NCBI RefSeq assembly: GCF_004193775.1
Contig: NC_041012.1
Location: forward strand, 10,809,223 to 10,873,222
DNA: 64,000 nucleotides
From: Glycine soja
Lineage: Eukaryota; Streptophyta; Magnoliopsida; Fabales; Fabaceae
Direction of reading: 5' to 3'
Notes under the pieces: model-generated
What the model was told of the DNA's origin: nothing
Seen by the model: only the letters and a program-made list of their open reading frames with translations
The model's database searches: none
Position numbers and translations under genes: made by a program
Shown here: in pieces, positions 1 to 13,056 of the stretch
How the letters are laid out: every line of letters starts with the position of its first letter
Position numbering within the stretch: the stretch's first letter is position 1

Positions 1-95
1 TGAAAATTTTGTTATGCTGTTCCGAACCGTGCTGAGAGCAAATTGGTTAACCTCTTCGAAATTGGTGCAGGAATTGAACTTCAGAGGTCCTTGCA

Positions 96-3000
96 ATGGC
101 AACGAATTCTTCTGATGTACTGTCGCCGAAGCAACCTCCCTTGCCATCTCCCTTGCGTTTCTCCAAATTCTATCAGGTGTACTATCACTTTATTATCATT
201 ATTATTATTAACAATCTTCTTGCCACATTGTTGTTCTCGTCTGTTATTTGGATCGCACAATTAAAATTTATTGTTAATTGGCTTGATATTGTTTATACAA
301 TGGAGATCTTTTCGATTTTTCTATCCTGTGTACCAGATGCATAGGACAAGAATATGGATTATATATGTTTTACACCATATTAAATATGATCAAAATAGAT
401 ATGATGGATGAACTTTGTTGTTGTGCTTAAGTTTGTTCTTAAGCTCTGCAAATCAGTATCATTTACTATTTACACAGATTGCAATCACAAATCAAACTGT
501 GAGAGCTTACTCTGCAAAATATGACCAACAGGCCAGAGTTATATCCAGGGAGGGAGGGGAGTGATAACAGAAAAAAGGGTTCAAAGTTATCCCTCTTTCT
601 TTCTTTTTTTTTAATGGGGGGTATACTAATACTGATCAGTGAAACTAAGTTTTTTTTTTTTCTTTCATTTATCTATTATTCTATTTTCTTGTATACCTAT
701 GGTTCAGAAGTATGTGTATGAAAACATGCATCCTACAACTGTTGATTGAAATTTGTTGTGTGATTATAAACAGGGATTTTGTCTGAAAGAATCCCTTAGT
801 CTGCATAACTTAATTTTTCTTGATGCCTTGTTTAACCAACATTTCTTTCATTCTTGACCATAGTCTAACATGAGAATCTTGATTACGGGAGGAGCTGGAT
901 TCATTGGTTCTCACCTAGTTGATAGATTGATGGAAAATGAAAAAAATGAGGTCAGCTAATTAGTTTATTGTGTTTTTGAGTAGTTTTGTTTTTCTTTTCA
1001 GCGATTCTATTCTGCTTACAAAACATAACTTCTAATCAGGTCATTGTTGCTGACAACTACTTCACTGGATCAAAGGACAACCTCAAAAAATGGATTGGTC
1101 ATCCAAGATTTGAGCTTATCCGTCATGGTATACTCCATTTTGTTTACTATTCAACTTCTCAACCATCTAAAAATTAAATTATTGTGCATATGATAGACTG
1201 AAGATTAGATTATATTTTGTCTCATTTGGTAGCATGTGTGAACACTAGTGTCTAAGGTTGGAAACTGATTTATGTTAAAAGTTAAAAGACTGCAAAAGAT
1301 CATTCTATCAGCAGAAGCTTTACAGTTGTTACACCACAAATTTAAGTATTTGATATTTCAGGTTCAGTTGTTTCTTAATCAACTGCAATGTTGATCAACT
1401 GGTTGTATGATATTCTCTGGAATCATGAACAGTGATACCTTAGTGTATATAGTTTATCATGTTCAGAATGTCTTTAAATGTCTAAAAGTTAATGATACGG
1501 ATACACATTATCATTATGATCCCTTTGTAGATGTCACTGAACCTTTGACGATTGAGGTTGATCAGATCTACCATCTTGCATGCCCCGCATCTCCTATTTT
1601 CTACAAATATAATCCTGTGAAGGTATAGTTTTGAGTCTTGTTTTGTCTATATTTCATTATCTTTTGATTAGCATGCAAACATATTTTTCTCAGCTGATAA
1701 AGGTTTTGCTTTTAACATTCATTGCATAGTCATTGTCCAATTTATATTGCAGTATATAGAATTCATGCATTCTGTGGCTTTCAGCAATCTGCAGTATATT
1801 AATTCTACTTCTGTCATGTGTTATTGCTTGAAAGTTCTGTTTTTCAGCTGATCCTTGAGACACTATCTAATATGTTAGGAAAATAATTTTTACAGACAAT
1901 AAAGACAAATGTGATTGGCACACTGAACATGCTTGGGCTTGCAAAACGAGTTGGGGCAAGGTTGGAAAATTGTCTTTGGAAAATGATAATTTCAGCTTCT
2001 ATCATCATTTGGTCTTTATTCTTTTTCTTTTTGGTAGAGTCTTAGTTCTTATTTTATTGGCAGGATTTTACTCACATCAACATCTGAGGTATATGGGGAT
2101 CCTCTTGTGCATCCCCAACCTGAAGGCTATTGGGGCAATGTGAACCCTATTGGTACATGCTTTTCTCTTTGTCTCAATCTGTATCTTTCTTAAATTAAAT
2201 TATATCTTCTGCTATGATTGTGAAAAATATCTGTGCAGTATAAACCATAGAGACCTACTTTCTTATTTAATTTTTGTATTATAAGGTAGCTTATTGTTTG
2301 AATTTCTTTTTCATGACAAACTATAATTGGTTATGAACTTAAGAAGCTAAAAGCATTGAAGTAAGCATGTGTGTGAGAGACCTTTCTTTTGCCACATAAG
2401 TATTAGCTCCTTAATGCAAGGTTAACTTTTTTGAAGCAAAGAATTTTTTCAATACAATATTTATGTAGATGTATTATGGTCTAAGCACTTGATTATATAT
2501 CTTTAACAGGAGTTCGTAGTTGCTATGATGAGGGGAAACGTGTGGCTGAAACTTTGATGTTTGATTATCATAGGCAGCATGGAATAGGTAATTTCTGCTC
2601 TTCTTTTCTTCATAGTTGTTGTTGATTGTTGTTGTTTTCTTCATAGTTGTCTTTTGTTCCTTGTTATAGCTGGTAGAAAATTTTCTTTTGTAAGTTAACT
2701 GAGTTTTTTATATTTCTTTCAACATAGAAATACGTGTTGCAAGAATCTTTAACACATATGGGCCACGCATGAATATTGATGATGGACGTGTTGTCAGCAA
2801 CTTCATTGCTCAAGCGATTCGGTAATTAAAACATTTTTCAGTTTGTAGTTTATATGTTGTACTCTAGTGTTATTTCTATGTGCCTTGTTTGATCTGTTAA
2901 TGATGGTTTTTGATTGCTGCATTCAGGTCTTTAGTTGAATGCGTGATGCATGCAATGGGGCATGCTTTTCACTTGCATCAATTATTGATTTAATTATTTC

Positions 3001-4080
3001 AGTACCTTGATTTGGTTGACTAACTGTGACTTCTTTTTCTGTCTTCTCCCCATTTCTAAATTGATGTTTTATTGCTTTATCTGTTATCCGTCATTTCGCT
3101 CAATCTTTGGTGTGTTTCAGTGGTGAACCCTTGACAGTCCAGTCTCCAGGAACACAAACTCGCAGTTTCTGCTATGTCTCTGATCTGGTATATATCTCAT
3201 TTGCATCTTTGTTTCATTGAGTTACTGTTAGTATTTGGTAAGCTGATTATGTTTTATTGTGATAGGTTGATGGACTTATCCGTCTCATGGAAGGATCCGA
3301 CACTGGGCCAATCAACCTTGGAAATCCAGGTTAGATTTATATTGCAAGGCCTGCTTTTGAGTATCTTAACTTTTTTCCAATTGTGAAAACATCTTTAATT
3401 TCTTTGCCTTTATCAGGTGAATTTACAATGCTTGAACTTGCTGAGACAGTGAAGGAGGTTAGTTCAAGCTTTTATCCTTTTCAATAGCTTTCACTTCTCA
3501 AGTTTGGTTCATACTTAATTAAGCTTGTGAGTTGTAAAGTGTGATTTGAAACTTAGCTACCAATCCGGGAGGGAGCTATTTTTATAGGGAAGACTGCATG
3601 TGTGCACAACACAGGCGTCTATATGATTTAATTACAACACATTTTAACTCATTTTAATTCCTATGCATATATTCTTTTAACTTATTTTAATCCCTACACG
3701 TGAAATTTTTAATTCGTTTTAGTTCCTACAATTTTGTTAAGAAATGTATGTGTAGAGACTAAAGTGAGTAGTTTTTAGGTGTAAAAATTAAACGTAAAGA
3801 TTATGAAGGTATAGAAATTAAATGAATAATTAAACTCGCCTATATTAATGAATTTCTCGGAAAATAGTTTCTAATTCATACTCTTGTGGTCGATTTGCAG
3901 CTAATTAATCCAGATGTGGAGATAAAGGTAGTGGAGAACACTCCTGATGATCCGCGACAGAGAAAACCAATTATAACAAAAGCAATGGAATTGCTTGGCT
4001 GGGAACCAAAGGTTAAGCTGCGAGATGGCCTTCCTCTTATGGAAGAGGATTTCCGTTTGAGGCTTGACAAAAACAATTAA
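96..4080 (+). CDS. UXS: UDP-glucuronic acid decarboxylase (UDP-xylose synthase), cytosolic type, 12 exons
   Basis: Converts UDP-glucuronate to UDP-xylose, the donor for xylan and xyloglucan synthesis, using bound NAD+. Exons by GT-AG sites and reading frame: 96-176, 864-950, 1040-1127, 1531-1622, 1896-1960, 2064-2152, 2510-2587, 2728-2821, 3121-3187, 3266-3329, 3417-3457, 3901-4080. They join to 341 codons plus TAA with no frame conflict. The Rossmann GGAGFIG motif is at residues 36-42, a TSTSEVYG segment at 142-149, and the SDR catalytic pair Tyr173-xxx-Lys177 lies in SCYDEGK. The [10 protein letters not shown] and [13 protein letters not shown] segments are typical of the family. There is no N-terminal membrane anchor, so it fits the short soluble subgroup (Arabidopsis UXS3/5/6 type), not the Golgi type II forms. 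The start is the first ATG of exon 1 ([11 protein letters not shown]), preceded by an untranslated leader. Family assignment is firm; the paralogue number is not decidable here. Confidence 0.95.
3575..3850. repeat. Possible MITE-like insert in the last UXS intron
   Basis: The last intron (3458-3900) holds an AT-rich block with repeated 'attttaa ... ttcctac' motifs on the left and an imperfect reverse-complement counterpart on the right (around 3740-3840). It resembles a degenerate palindromic MITE, but I cannot fix its ends or a target duplication. Confidence 0.25.
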
Positions 4081-5480
4081 CTTATTTTTCTTCCTTGTAT
4101 ATCTAGTCAAAATATTTCGATAATAAGTGGTATTGGATTATTCTATAAGTTTTCATATTTATGATACTTAGGAAGTAGGGATACCTGTAATTTCGTTTCC
4201 TCGATCGTACTCTTGTTTCACAAAAAAACACTGCAGCAATCATGTCTGTGCAAATTTTGCCAGTGAAATTATTATTGAGTTAAAATTTTCTTATAGTAAA
4301 AAGAAAAGTCCCTCCTTTATGGTTCTCTTTTCAAACATACGTGAATGCATTCTTTAATATTCGTGATTTGATAATCAAGATTCTGTTACACTAAATCATT
4401 AGTTCTTTACTTCTTCTTTTTTTCAACTGCACTTGTCAGTCGTAATTGATTAAAAATTAAAAATCAAACTGGGTTGTTATACGTCGGCGGTATTAAGTTT
4501 AGACTTTTGATGTTATTAATTAATAATCATGCTTACTATTTCGGTATTATTAAACATGTTATTTGTAGGCGGTGATCATGGACGGAAAAATAAAAGAGTA
4601 TTCATACAACTTAAATATTAAGGTTTGACCAGCGTTTAATTAATGGACCACGGTGAAAAGAGAAAGTTGGACGGGGGCTTCTAATGAGACTTGAACAAAC
4701 ATTTTCATATTAACAAAGTCCAACCAACACTTGTTAAAAGTGCAAAACCTTCTGATAAATTTTATCATATTGATAATTAGCGCTGTATTTTCATGCCATA
4801 ATAAATTTGCTAATTTCCTCTGTATCATATTATAATACATATAGAATCTTTTTTATACTCTAGCATTGTCAATAGTTTCTCTCAATCATATTGAATTATT
4901 CTCGTTTTATCATTATATACTTTATCTTCTTAATTGATTATCTTACAATCTCTCTAATTAAAATTTTAAACTGTCAATAATTAATTATCTCTATAAACCC
5001 AAAATATAATTTTTATATTTATAGATATTTCTTAGCTTAACTTATACGTATTAGCTTGTATTTTTCTTTTTATGTGTAAAATATTCACCAATTTTATTGT
5101 TGATGACTAATAAAATCTCTTTTAGTGAATATTTTTCATGACTCAAATTTAAAATTTAATGGAATCGAATTTAGTTTGACACCAACTAACAACACATTAG
5201 TTATATATTTTTTTTTCTTTGTTCTTTTCACTCCTCTAAAATAAAAACAAAATGTTAGTCTAATTTAATTAAATTGAGTTGGGTCTTACTATTAATGTTC
5301 TTTGAGCATTAGATACGGTATAAAAAAACAGATATTTTGTATTGAAATATACATCTTTTCGTTATTATGGAAATTTACATTAGTTATAGTAATAACAGTG
5401 TATTAATTACATTTTTTTATTCAGAAAAAAGTGGTCTAAGGACGCTTATTTAACATTTGTGAATTGAGATTTATTTCAAT
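4081..5480. other. Intergenic, no gene seen
   Basis: AT-rich spacer between the UXS stop codon and the next gene. The first 100-200 bases are probably the UXS 3' UTR. Only short accidental open frames are present and I see no family resemblance in them. Confidence 0.6.
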
Positions 5481-5938
5481 CTAGCGATTTAATTATATTT
5501 AAAGGAAAGAAAAGAGAGAGATTGGTCGTGGTGAATCCACGCGGCTCGAGCAGAAACAAAAGCGGTAATGTGGTGTATGGCGGTGCTAATGTCCACGAGT
5601 CCCATTCACCATGTCACTAATTCCACGCCACCTCAGATTGTTTCATTATCCGAACCGCACCGCGCCCCCGCATCCACCATTCCTTTTCCAAACACATTTT
5701 TGTTTCTGCCGCAAAGTGTTTGCGTGTGACTCTATCCAACGGCCACGCTTCCATCATTTCTTTCAACCCGCTTGTTTTCCACGCTCTTCATTTTCAAAAC
5801 AAAGATCGAAGAAAAGCGGTTTATTAACACTCCTAAACCAACCTCTCTCCGTTAAATTTAAATCTTAGTTTAATTTGATTTATTTTCCCTTGCGTTGCTA
5901 GATAAATGCCGATGCCGCGTCTGGATCGGGATTAGGGC

Positions 5939-5948
5939 CCTAGGGTTT
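5939..5948 (+). promoter_or_regulatory. Telo-box-like element in the leader of the next gene
   Basis: A 'ctagggtttt' motif lies about 45 bases before the start codon at 5990. Telo-boxes (AAACCCTA or its complement) are common just upstream of plant genes expressed in dividing cells. The surrounding 5500-5990 is richer in GC than its flanks, as expected for a promoter and 5' UTR. Confidence 0.4.
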
Positions 5949-5989
5949 TTGTTCGCTCCATCCGGTTCTGCTTCGGATTTCGATCGGAA

Positions 5990-8950
5990 ATGTCCGAACC
6001 TCATTCACCGCCCCGTACCTCCGCGTATCTCGACGCGCTCTCTCAGGCGATCCACAAGAAACTTCAGCGGGTTCGTTTTTTCTTCCATTTTTTTCTTAGC
6101 AACGAGTGGAACGAGCTATTGATTTAGTTCTTGTTGCGTGTGATGAATGCGGTGCAGGCATTGGCTAATTCCTCGCAGAGGCGCAATTTGTTGCAGGAGC
6201 TGTTTGCGGACATAGCTTTAGAAGTCGATGAGCGAGCCAAAGGTGAGTGAGTTTGCAATTAAAATCATTGCGTTATTCAATCTGATTATTTTCGCCGTGA
6301 TGCTACTTTGAGTCTTGTGATTTATTATAGAGTACGGCGATTCACATGGCAACTTGTGCTTTTAGCATGTTATTGGAGTTAAAATGTTTGTGGTCACGAT
6401 CTATATATATAGAATAAAACTTAGAAACAGTTTAGTATGCGCTTTTGGTAGTTCTTCAGCACGAATTGGAGTTTCATCTCGGTAATTTGCGTAATAATGG
6501 TTTGCATTAAAGATCAACATATATTACTGAAGTAAAACTCTAATTCTGATAGAAGTTTAGCATCACAAGCACCGATGGAACTGTATCTAAATCTTGTCTT
6601 TATATATACTTCTTTTGGTATGAAGTGAAGTTTTAATCCGAGGTTAAAGTAGCATATATGTGGCTAAGAAAGTAGGATTATTATGTGTTGCTAACATAAT
6701 TAGCTGCTCTGTTATGTTATGGTGATCTCTGAATGCTGGATATGCTTGATCACGTGTGATCGGGAACTTTATTGAACAAATGAGTGTGATACAGGAGGAT
6801 GGAATTCACAAGAATCACAACTAAAATGTGGATATTTGAATTGAATCTAATAACGTATCAGGAACTTCTTTTTTTGTTTCCTAGAAGGGGGAGGATGTAT
6901 GTGTATTATCCTTTATTTGTTAAACAAGAGTTATAAAGTGCATGTTTTCTATTTTTTACAATAACAGATGTAATTGTCAACAAGGAAGAAGATGGCATTT
7001 CTCCCGCAGAGGATATTAATGATGGTCCGTTATGCTTCTATGATGTGCTTGCTGATTATTTTGTGCGAGTGTCTGAGAGTGGAAAACCTATCCTTGACTT
7101 GATTGTTCAACTTTGGAGCCAATCATTTGCTTCACATATTTTTGCCCTACTGTTTCACAAATGGGTATGTGAGCTTGTGTCTACATTTGTCTTGTTGCTT
7201 TCTTGATGACGTTTTTCATGTGTGATTGTATGGTCTTTAGTCACTGGTTTTGAATTTTAACATTCACAATTTAAAAAGAACGATTTACTCAAGTTGCTTT
7301 ACCAGTTTGGATTCTATTAAAAAGGTAAGTATTTGAAGTGCATAGATATCATTGTTTCTTTCACGATCACCATGCCCTTAATAATTAATGCAAATGGAAG
7401 CCAAGTCAGACATTCTTTTAAACTGGTTTCGCAATGATTTTTGGTTCTCATGGTCATCTAAAGTAGAGATTTGTCCATACATGAAGCACAAAGCCTGCTT
7501 CTTCTCGAATTGTCAAATACACTTCCCACAATGACGCTGACATTGCTCACCAGGTGTCCAATTGGAAATTATTTTTTATTGGCTTAGACACATGCCAAAC
7601 ATGGTGTGCACGCTCAACCAACACTCCAATATGACTTGACACTTTAAGGATATGTCTCGTATAAAAAAAAAGTGAAAATTATTGTCTTAAAAATTTAAAA
7701 CATGAAGAATATTAAGAAATTTATCCGTCACACTTCCTTTGGGAACATTGCTTTCTCTATTCACATTGTTCTTCATTATTCATCCCCATTCCTTGTTCCT
7801 CCCTTTCTCTTTCCTGTTTGTCTATTCTCTTCTCCTAGACACTTCCTTGTTTTTCGCTCCTTTCTATTCATCTTTTGGTTCCAGAACCGATAATGCTTTC
7901 TATGTTGACAGCCCAAGGTTCCAGAACATTGCACATAGTGTTCCAGTTCAAGAACACCTCTGCAGTAGCCCTAGGTTCTTCACTCCTAACATCAACAGTT
8001 CCACAACCTCCGAGGTTTTTCCCTTTCTCCAATTTTCATTCCATGTTGTTTGTGGGCTGCTAGCAATTTTCCATAAAAGAAGAAACATCCCAGTCACCCC
8101 AAAATCAATGAGAATTTTTTTTACAGAGAGGAACTAAAAAGAACATTTTTGAAATTAAGGGACTAATAAAAGCAAATTTAAATTTCGGGATCAAAACAAA
8201 ATTGACCCAAATTTGAGGAACAAAAAAACATATTTAAGCTTATTTAATTTCATTTCTGTTATTTCTCTTCTGCTTTTTAATGATTACGGAGGGTTTCCTC
8301 TGTTGTAAAGAGTCAATCTCCGTATTTCCTAAGCAAGCCTAGGTTCCTCTAAATTTCTAATGAGTTTGATGAATTACTTGCATATATCTTCCATGGATCG
8401 TAATTGTGGTATATAGTTTGTCAGTAAAACATTTTCCATGTAGCTTCCTACTGTGTTTCACAATAACTTCATAACTTTTTGCAGTTATTTGAAGTTCATC
8501 TTGATAATCCAGAAGTGCTTCTCCGGTATTCATCTGCTCTGGTTCAAGGTGCCACAAATGTTTTCTGGTATGAATACAGGCTGTTGAAAAGAAAACTTTA
8601 CTTAATTGTCCATAATTAGCAAAAGCCAAGCTTGGATTTGGATTGACTGGTGTTTACTAGTTACCTGTGAAGCTCAGACACAGTGGTTAAAGGAGGTGTC
8701 GGGGTCGGGGTGTCCAACACATTTCCAACACTGACGCGCAGTGGACATGTGGCAAATTTTGTGGTGTCCAATTTTTTTTTAAGCTTGGACACAGCGGCAA
8801 CACGGCCCAGACACATCTTTTTCTTTATCAAAAATTTAAAATAAAAATCAACCTAAAGATTAAATTATAACAATAATCAAATTTCCTTTTTAAAAGTTAA
8901 CCTATTGTGGTAAACCTTTCACTTAAAAACTTTCTGCCTTCTGTTTTCTT

Positions 8951-8985
<35 letters not shown>

Positions 8986-11184
8986 CGACCCCACCTAGTG
9001 GGATAAGGCGTTGTTGTTGTTGTTGTTTTCTTAGATTTTTTTTGTGAAGAGATGAAGTTCTTGAATTTTGGAATATGATGACTTAGTACCTTTTTTGTGA
9101 GGCTTATTTTCATATGAAAATTATAAAGCTTAACAACTTATTGTAAGATCAATATATAAATCTTAATTAGCAATTTAAACTTTTGTCATCTTGATTATAT
9201 ATATATATATATAATGTGTTCCTGTGTCTTATGTTTTTTACTTTAGTTGTTCCAAGTGTTTGTGTCGGAGTTCGTGCTTCATAGCTAGTTACAATTATAT
9301 TGACTTTCATTACCAATTTACCATGACTGGACAAAATATATGAACTTCCTTTCATGCTCTATTCTTCTTCTCATTGGAAAGAAGAATAGTTGTGGGTTCT
9401 CTTCATTATTTTTCTTTTAAAATTATTTTATTAATATTTTTCGCTTTACCTGATTTTTAATATGCCAATTCCATAGCAATCCATTCAGGCCTATCCCCTC
9501 CATAAAAAAAGCATAACAGAAAGTAATGGCAAATGTTATTAAGATTGTCTCCATGGGCTAGAACATCTGCTATAGTACAGTGGACATGGTACCATACTCA
9601 TAAATTCAATCTGGGATGATATTGCAATAATATTTTTTTGATACCATGTACAGGATTGACATTCAAACAAATACAAGGCGATTCCAGTCTCTATTCCGTG
9701 TAAGAGTCCTAGAAGGAATCTAATGTTTATTTGCACTGATATGGATAATCTAACTAATGTAGTGATTATTGCTTCCTTCTCCCAATTATTTTCCATATTC
9801 GTTGTGTTTCCCTCAAGTTCAGTACCTTTTGGAAGATGTTGGATTAGACCACACTCGATTGAATAAAATTCCTTTCCAGGTCAGATTAACCCTATAAGTT
9901 ATAGTTTTTGGTATTATGGTTTCTGGTAATGTCATTCTAAAATTATTTACCTTCATGGTATTATCAGGCTCAGCGGGATATGTATCTTTTGCTCTCAAGG
10001 TTCATTCTATTTTACAACAAAGGTAGACAGACTATTGGGGGAGTGGACTAAGCCATGAATGATGATGATCTAGCATTTTAAAATATTATATTTTCTTTGC
10101 AGCTGACAAAATAGATAGCTTCCTGAAGCAATGTCCCGCTTTCCCAACTGCTTTCTTAATTGGCGGTCCAGCAGATATATTTGTTACCGAACTCACTGAT
10201 CAGGTACATTTGAATTACCTCTTCATAATTAAGAGCCGTATCCTCTTTTTCTATGAAGAGTTGAAGATGTAAACCCTTAATGTATGGTTTTGAATTTTTT
10301 GTTGTCACGTATCAGCTTCAAAAGCTAAAGGTTGAACCAGTGCTGCTTCATTACCTTTCAGAAATTAAGATCCTTCAGGGTATTATATCAACCATACAGG
10401 TGCAATATTTGGACAGGGACTATTCGTATCTCATCCTGACTTAGCTATGTCATTCTTTTGTTTATGGCACAGGTATGGAATTGAGAATGACTACTAGTAC
10501 GAGACTGAAAACTTGTTTGTATAGCTTTACTTCACCTGGTGGTCCAATGTATCCCACTAGAGCCGTTCGTCATGCAGCTTGGGAAGCATTAGATTTACTT
10601 TTTCCGGTTAGTGTTTTTTTCTTCTTATTATTATTATTATTTCGTACTTGAGCCACAAACAAGAAAGTGCCCCTCGTTAACTAAAGTATTTCAACTTAAA
10701 AGCTTACAAGGATTGTTGAATAGGTAGCAATATATGATTAAAGTATGGTGGAAAATTGCTGAAGCTATCAATAGATCGAGAAAAATGCAGTTCTTTAATA
10801 AAGGGATTTAGTGGAATCGGCACACGGATGCTGCTATTTTTTTCTGCTTCTTTTGGTTATTCAACTGATTTCCTAAAGGGCAAATTGTTCACGTTTATGC
10901 CACACAATTCGTCTTTTATTTCGAGTCATTCAGAGCGAGCTACATGCATACACAAGCAATGTTCCTCTATTTTATATAAGTGATGATGTTATTGTTATAC
11001 CATGATACAGGTGGGACGTTATCCTCGGCATCTTATTAGTTTGTTCTTCAGGTTGCTTTATCCGTGGTATTGGCCTTCCTCTTGTTGGAACTTTGTGATT
11101 TCTTGCATTCAGGCAGTTTTTTACTCCGTGCTGGGGTTTATATTTTCTACGTGGGATAAGATTGCCAAGCCAAAATCACAATAG
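5990..11184 (+). CDS. Conserved plant protein of unknown function, 11 exons
   Basis: Exons: 5990-6070, 6158-6242, 6968-7164, 8485-8567, 9654-9699, 9823-9879, 9968-10022, 10103-10203, 10316-10379, 10473-10606, 11011-11184. Every junction is GT-AG and the frames join to 358 codons plus TAG. The protein starts MSEPHSPPRTSAYLDALSQ. It is mostly helical in appearance and rich in Leu/Phe, with no catalytic motif I recognise. The C-terminus has an aromatic, hydrophobic stretch (about residues 320-345, from PWYWPSSCW to VLGFIFSTW) that could be a membrane segment or hairpin, followed by a basic tail ending KPKSQ. Exon sizes, clean splice sites and absence of stops argue for a real expressed gene. I do not recognise a named family and assign no function. 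Confidence 0.85.
8690..8830. repeat. Dispersed-repeat fragment related to 7540-7640
   Basis: A 'ggtgtccaa ... ttggacacag ... cccagacacat' stretch resembles, in part, the 'aggtgtccaattgg ... cttagacacatgcc' stretch about 1.1 kb upstream in the previous intron of the same gene. It is probably one or two decayed copies of a small mobile element; ends are not determined. Confidence 0.3.
8951..9027. mobile_element. RTE-type LINE 3' tail fragment with long poly-T tract
   Basis: Inside the intron 8568-9653, a T run of about 30 bases is followed by a short GC-richer segment (gccgaccccacctagtggg) and then a (GTT)n run. A 'CCCAC...GTGGG' hairpin followed by TTG repeats is typical of 3' ends of plant RTE-clade non-LTR elements. 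The fragment is only about 75 bases, so the assignment is tentative. Confidence 0.45.
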
Positions 11185-13043
11185 ATTCTTATATCTGTAC
11201 AGAACTTGCATCATATCTTCCCAGCCGTCGTGAATTCTTAGCGCCTCGTCCTTTTTATTTTTCCTTTTTTTTTCAATAGTGAATATTTGTGTACAAACAA
11301 GCTTGCTTGCTAAGGCTTTGTATATTTTTTGACTATGGCAACAGTAAGTTTATTTAGAAGCACTCGTTTTGTTCGAGTATGAGCTATAGCAGACTGCAAC
11401 ATATTATAAGTTGAGCAAGATGAAAGAAATGAAAATATTAATATTACGAGTACTTTTGTGTACAAACAAAACTTAATTATAATTCCTACAAATAAGGTTT
11501 TCTGTTGTCTATTAATCCAAATGTGATGACTGATCGTTTTTTATTTTCTTCTCAAATTTCAAAAATGAGATCAAGGGGAAACGATGTATTAAAAACTGAA
11601 CTGAACCTATTTGTAGAAACTAACTAAGCATGTAAACCAGTCTTTTTTTATCTCGATATCTTCAATTTTACACTACCATCTAATTTTGTACTTGCCTCTT
11701 TATTAGGACAGCAGCAGCACTTACCAGCAGAAGACGTAGATTTATTGAATCATTCATTTGCCACAGAACAGTTTCTAAAAGTTTAAAACACGCAAGGGTC
11801 ATCACAATCCAAACACTAGTCAGTTATAGGTCAGCTGTCGAACCACCATTCAATCCAGTTATACTTCAACCTACGTTAAACAGAACAAGCTGAGCATATT
11901 GTATTACGTGATGGATTAATGCCCAGTTGCCCCAGTGACATAATATTCTTAGGCTCTCGGACTGCTACCCTAAAAAACTCATACTGAAGGAAAAAAACGT
12001 TGCTAGATTCAAAGGAAGTTAACAATACCATTTTCTTTCCCACAGCTAGGGAGGCATGTGTATCATGTTTCACCAACGCCTGTTAACTAGAACAGACACT
12101 GACTTATAGCAAGCACTTCTATCAGCTGTCCCTCTTGGTTCCAACAAGTAAAAATATGGCATCAAAGAATGGACCAGCTTTAACCCGCAAGGACATTTCT
12201 CACAGATTCAGTACAAGGAAAACTGGGTTACAGCGGGTGTAAAATACACGACACAGCACAGACAACTGGACCTGAATGAGCATGACCAGCAAATGTAAAA
12301 TAAATACTAACTCCTATAGCATCCTTAGCCAGGAGTGCAATCTTCATCTGTAGACGTGTATCTTGACCAGTGCAATCGGCCGCTGAAGTCAAATAGAACA
12401 GATGATAGATTCCATCTCACTAGATAATAAGCCAAAATTACCAGAAAGTCAGGAAGATGTTCACACCCAAAACAAGTACCAACATCTCATGATAACAAAA
12501 CCTTAATAGACTATATCAAACAAGTATAGCACAGGGCAAGGTCATATAATATAATAAAAACAAAAGAGATCACATGACTCTTTTCTGGGGATGAGGGTGT
12601 TAAAAGAAGAGGCAGGGAATCTACCTTTATTTGAAGATTCCACTGTGTTGGGTATATGGTTTAACCAAAACAACAAAGCAGCTGTGGGTGAATTCTGTAG
12701 CCTCCCACATTTGGCAGCCAAACATTTCTTTGTACATTGATAGATGAAATCATGGTTCCCACTTCCATAATCCACTCGTTAAAACAAATTAATGCCAGTG
12801 AAGGCAAGCTTGACTGCATATTACATGCTGACTTCTGTTTCGTAATCCATATTTCATACCCAAGGAAAATCAAAAATAGACAACAGAAGCCCAAACTCCA
12901 TATGGCAAGTCTAAATGTTTTCACTCAGGAAATCCATTCTCTTTCCCTAAAAAGTAGGCCAGCGTGAAAGATACATAAACACATGGTGTTCCAGCACCAA
13001 GTCCCTAATAAACATCATAGATGTAATAGCAAGAAAATAAAAT
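11185..13043. other. Convergent intergenic region, probable long 3' UTRs
   Basis: This lies between two converging genes. The left 150-250 bases are probably the 3' UTR of the unknown gene. About 12100-13040 is richer in GC than ordinary spacer here and has no long open frame. I infer 3'-untranslated or retained sequence of the ALY gene on the minus strand, but transcript limits cannot be read from the sequence. Confidence 0.4.
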
Positions 13044-13056
13044 ATGGCCAATTCCT

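Noticed and set aside
5611..6122. Frames of 85 and 75 codons upstream of the unknown gene
   Set aside because: Proline/Arg/Ser-rich frames in a GC-richer promoter and leader; the second overlaps the real exon 1 in another frame.
7739..8137. 132-codon open frame in an intron of the unknown gene
   Set aside because: It lies wholly within the intron 7165-8484, is rich in Phe/Ser/Leu from a pyrimidine-rich tract, and matches no family I know.
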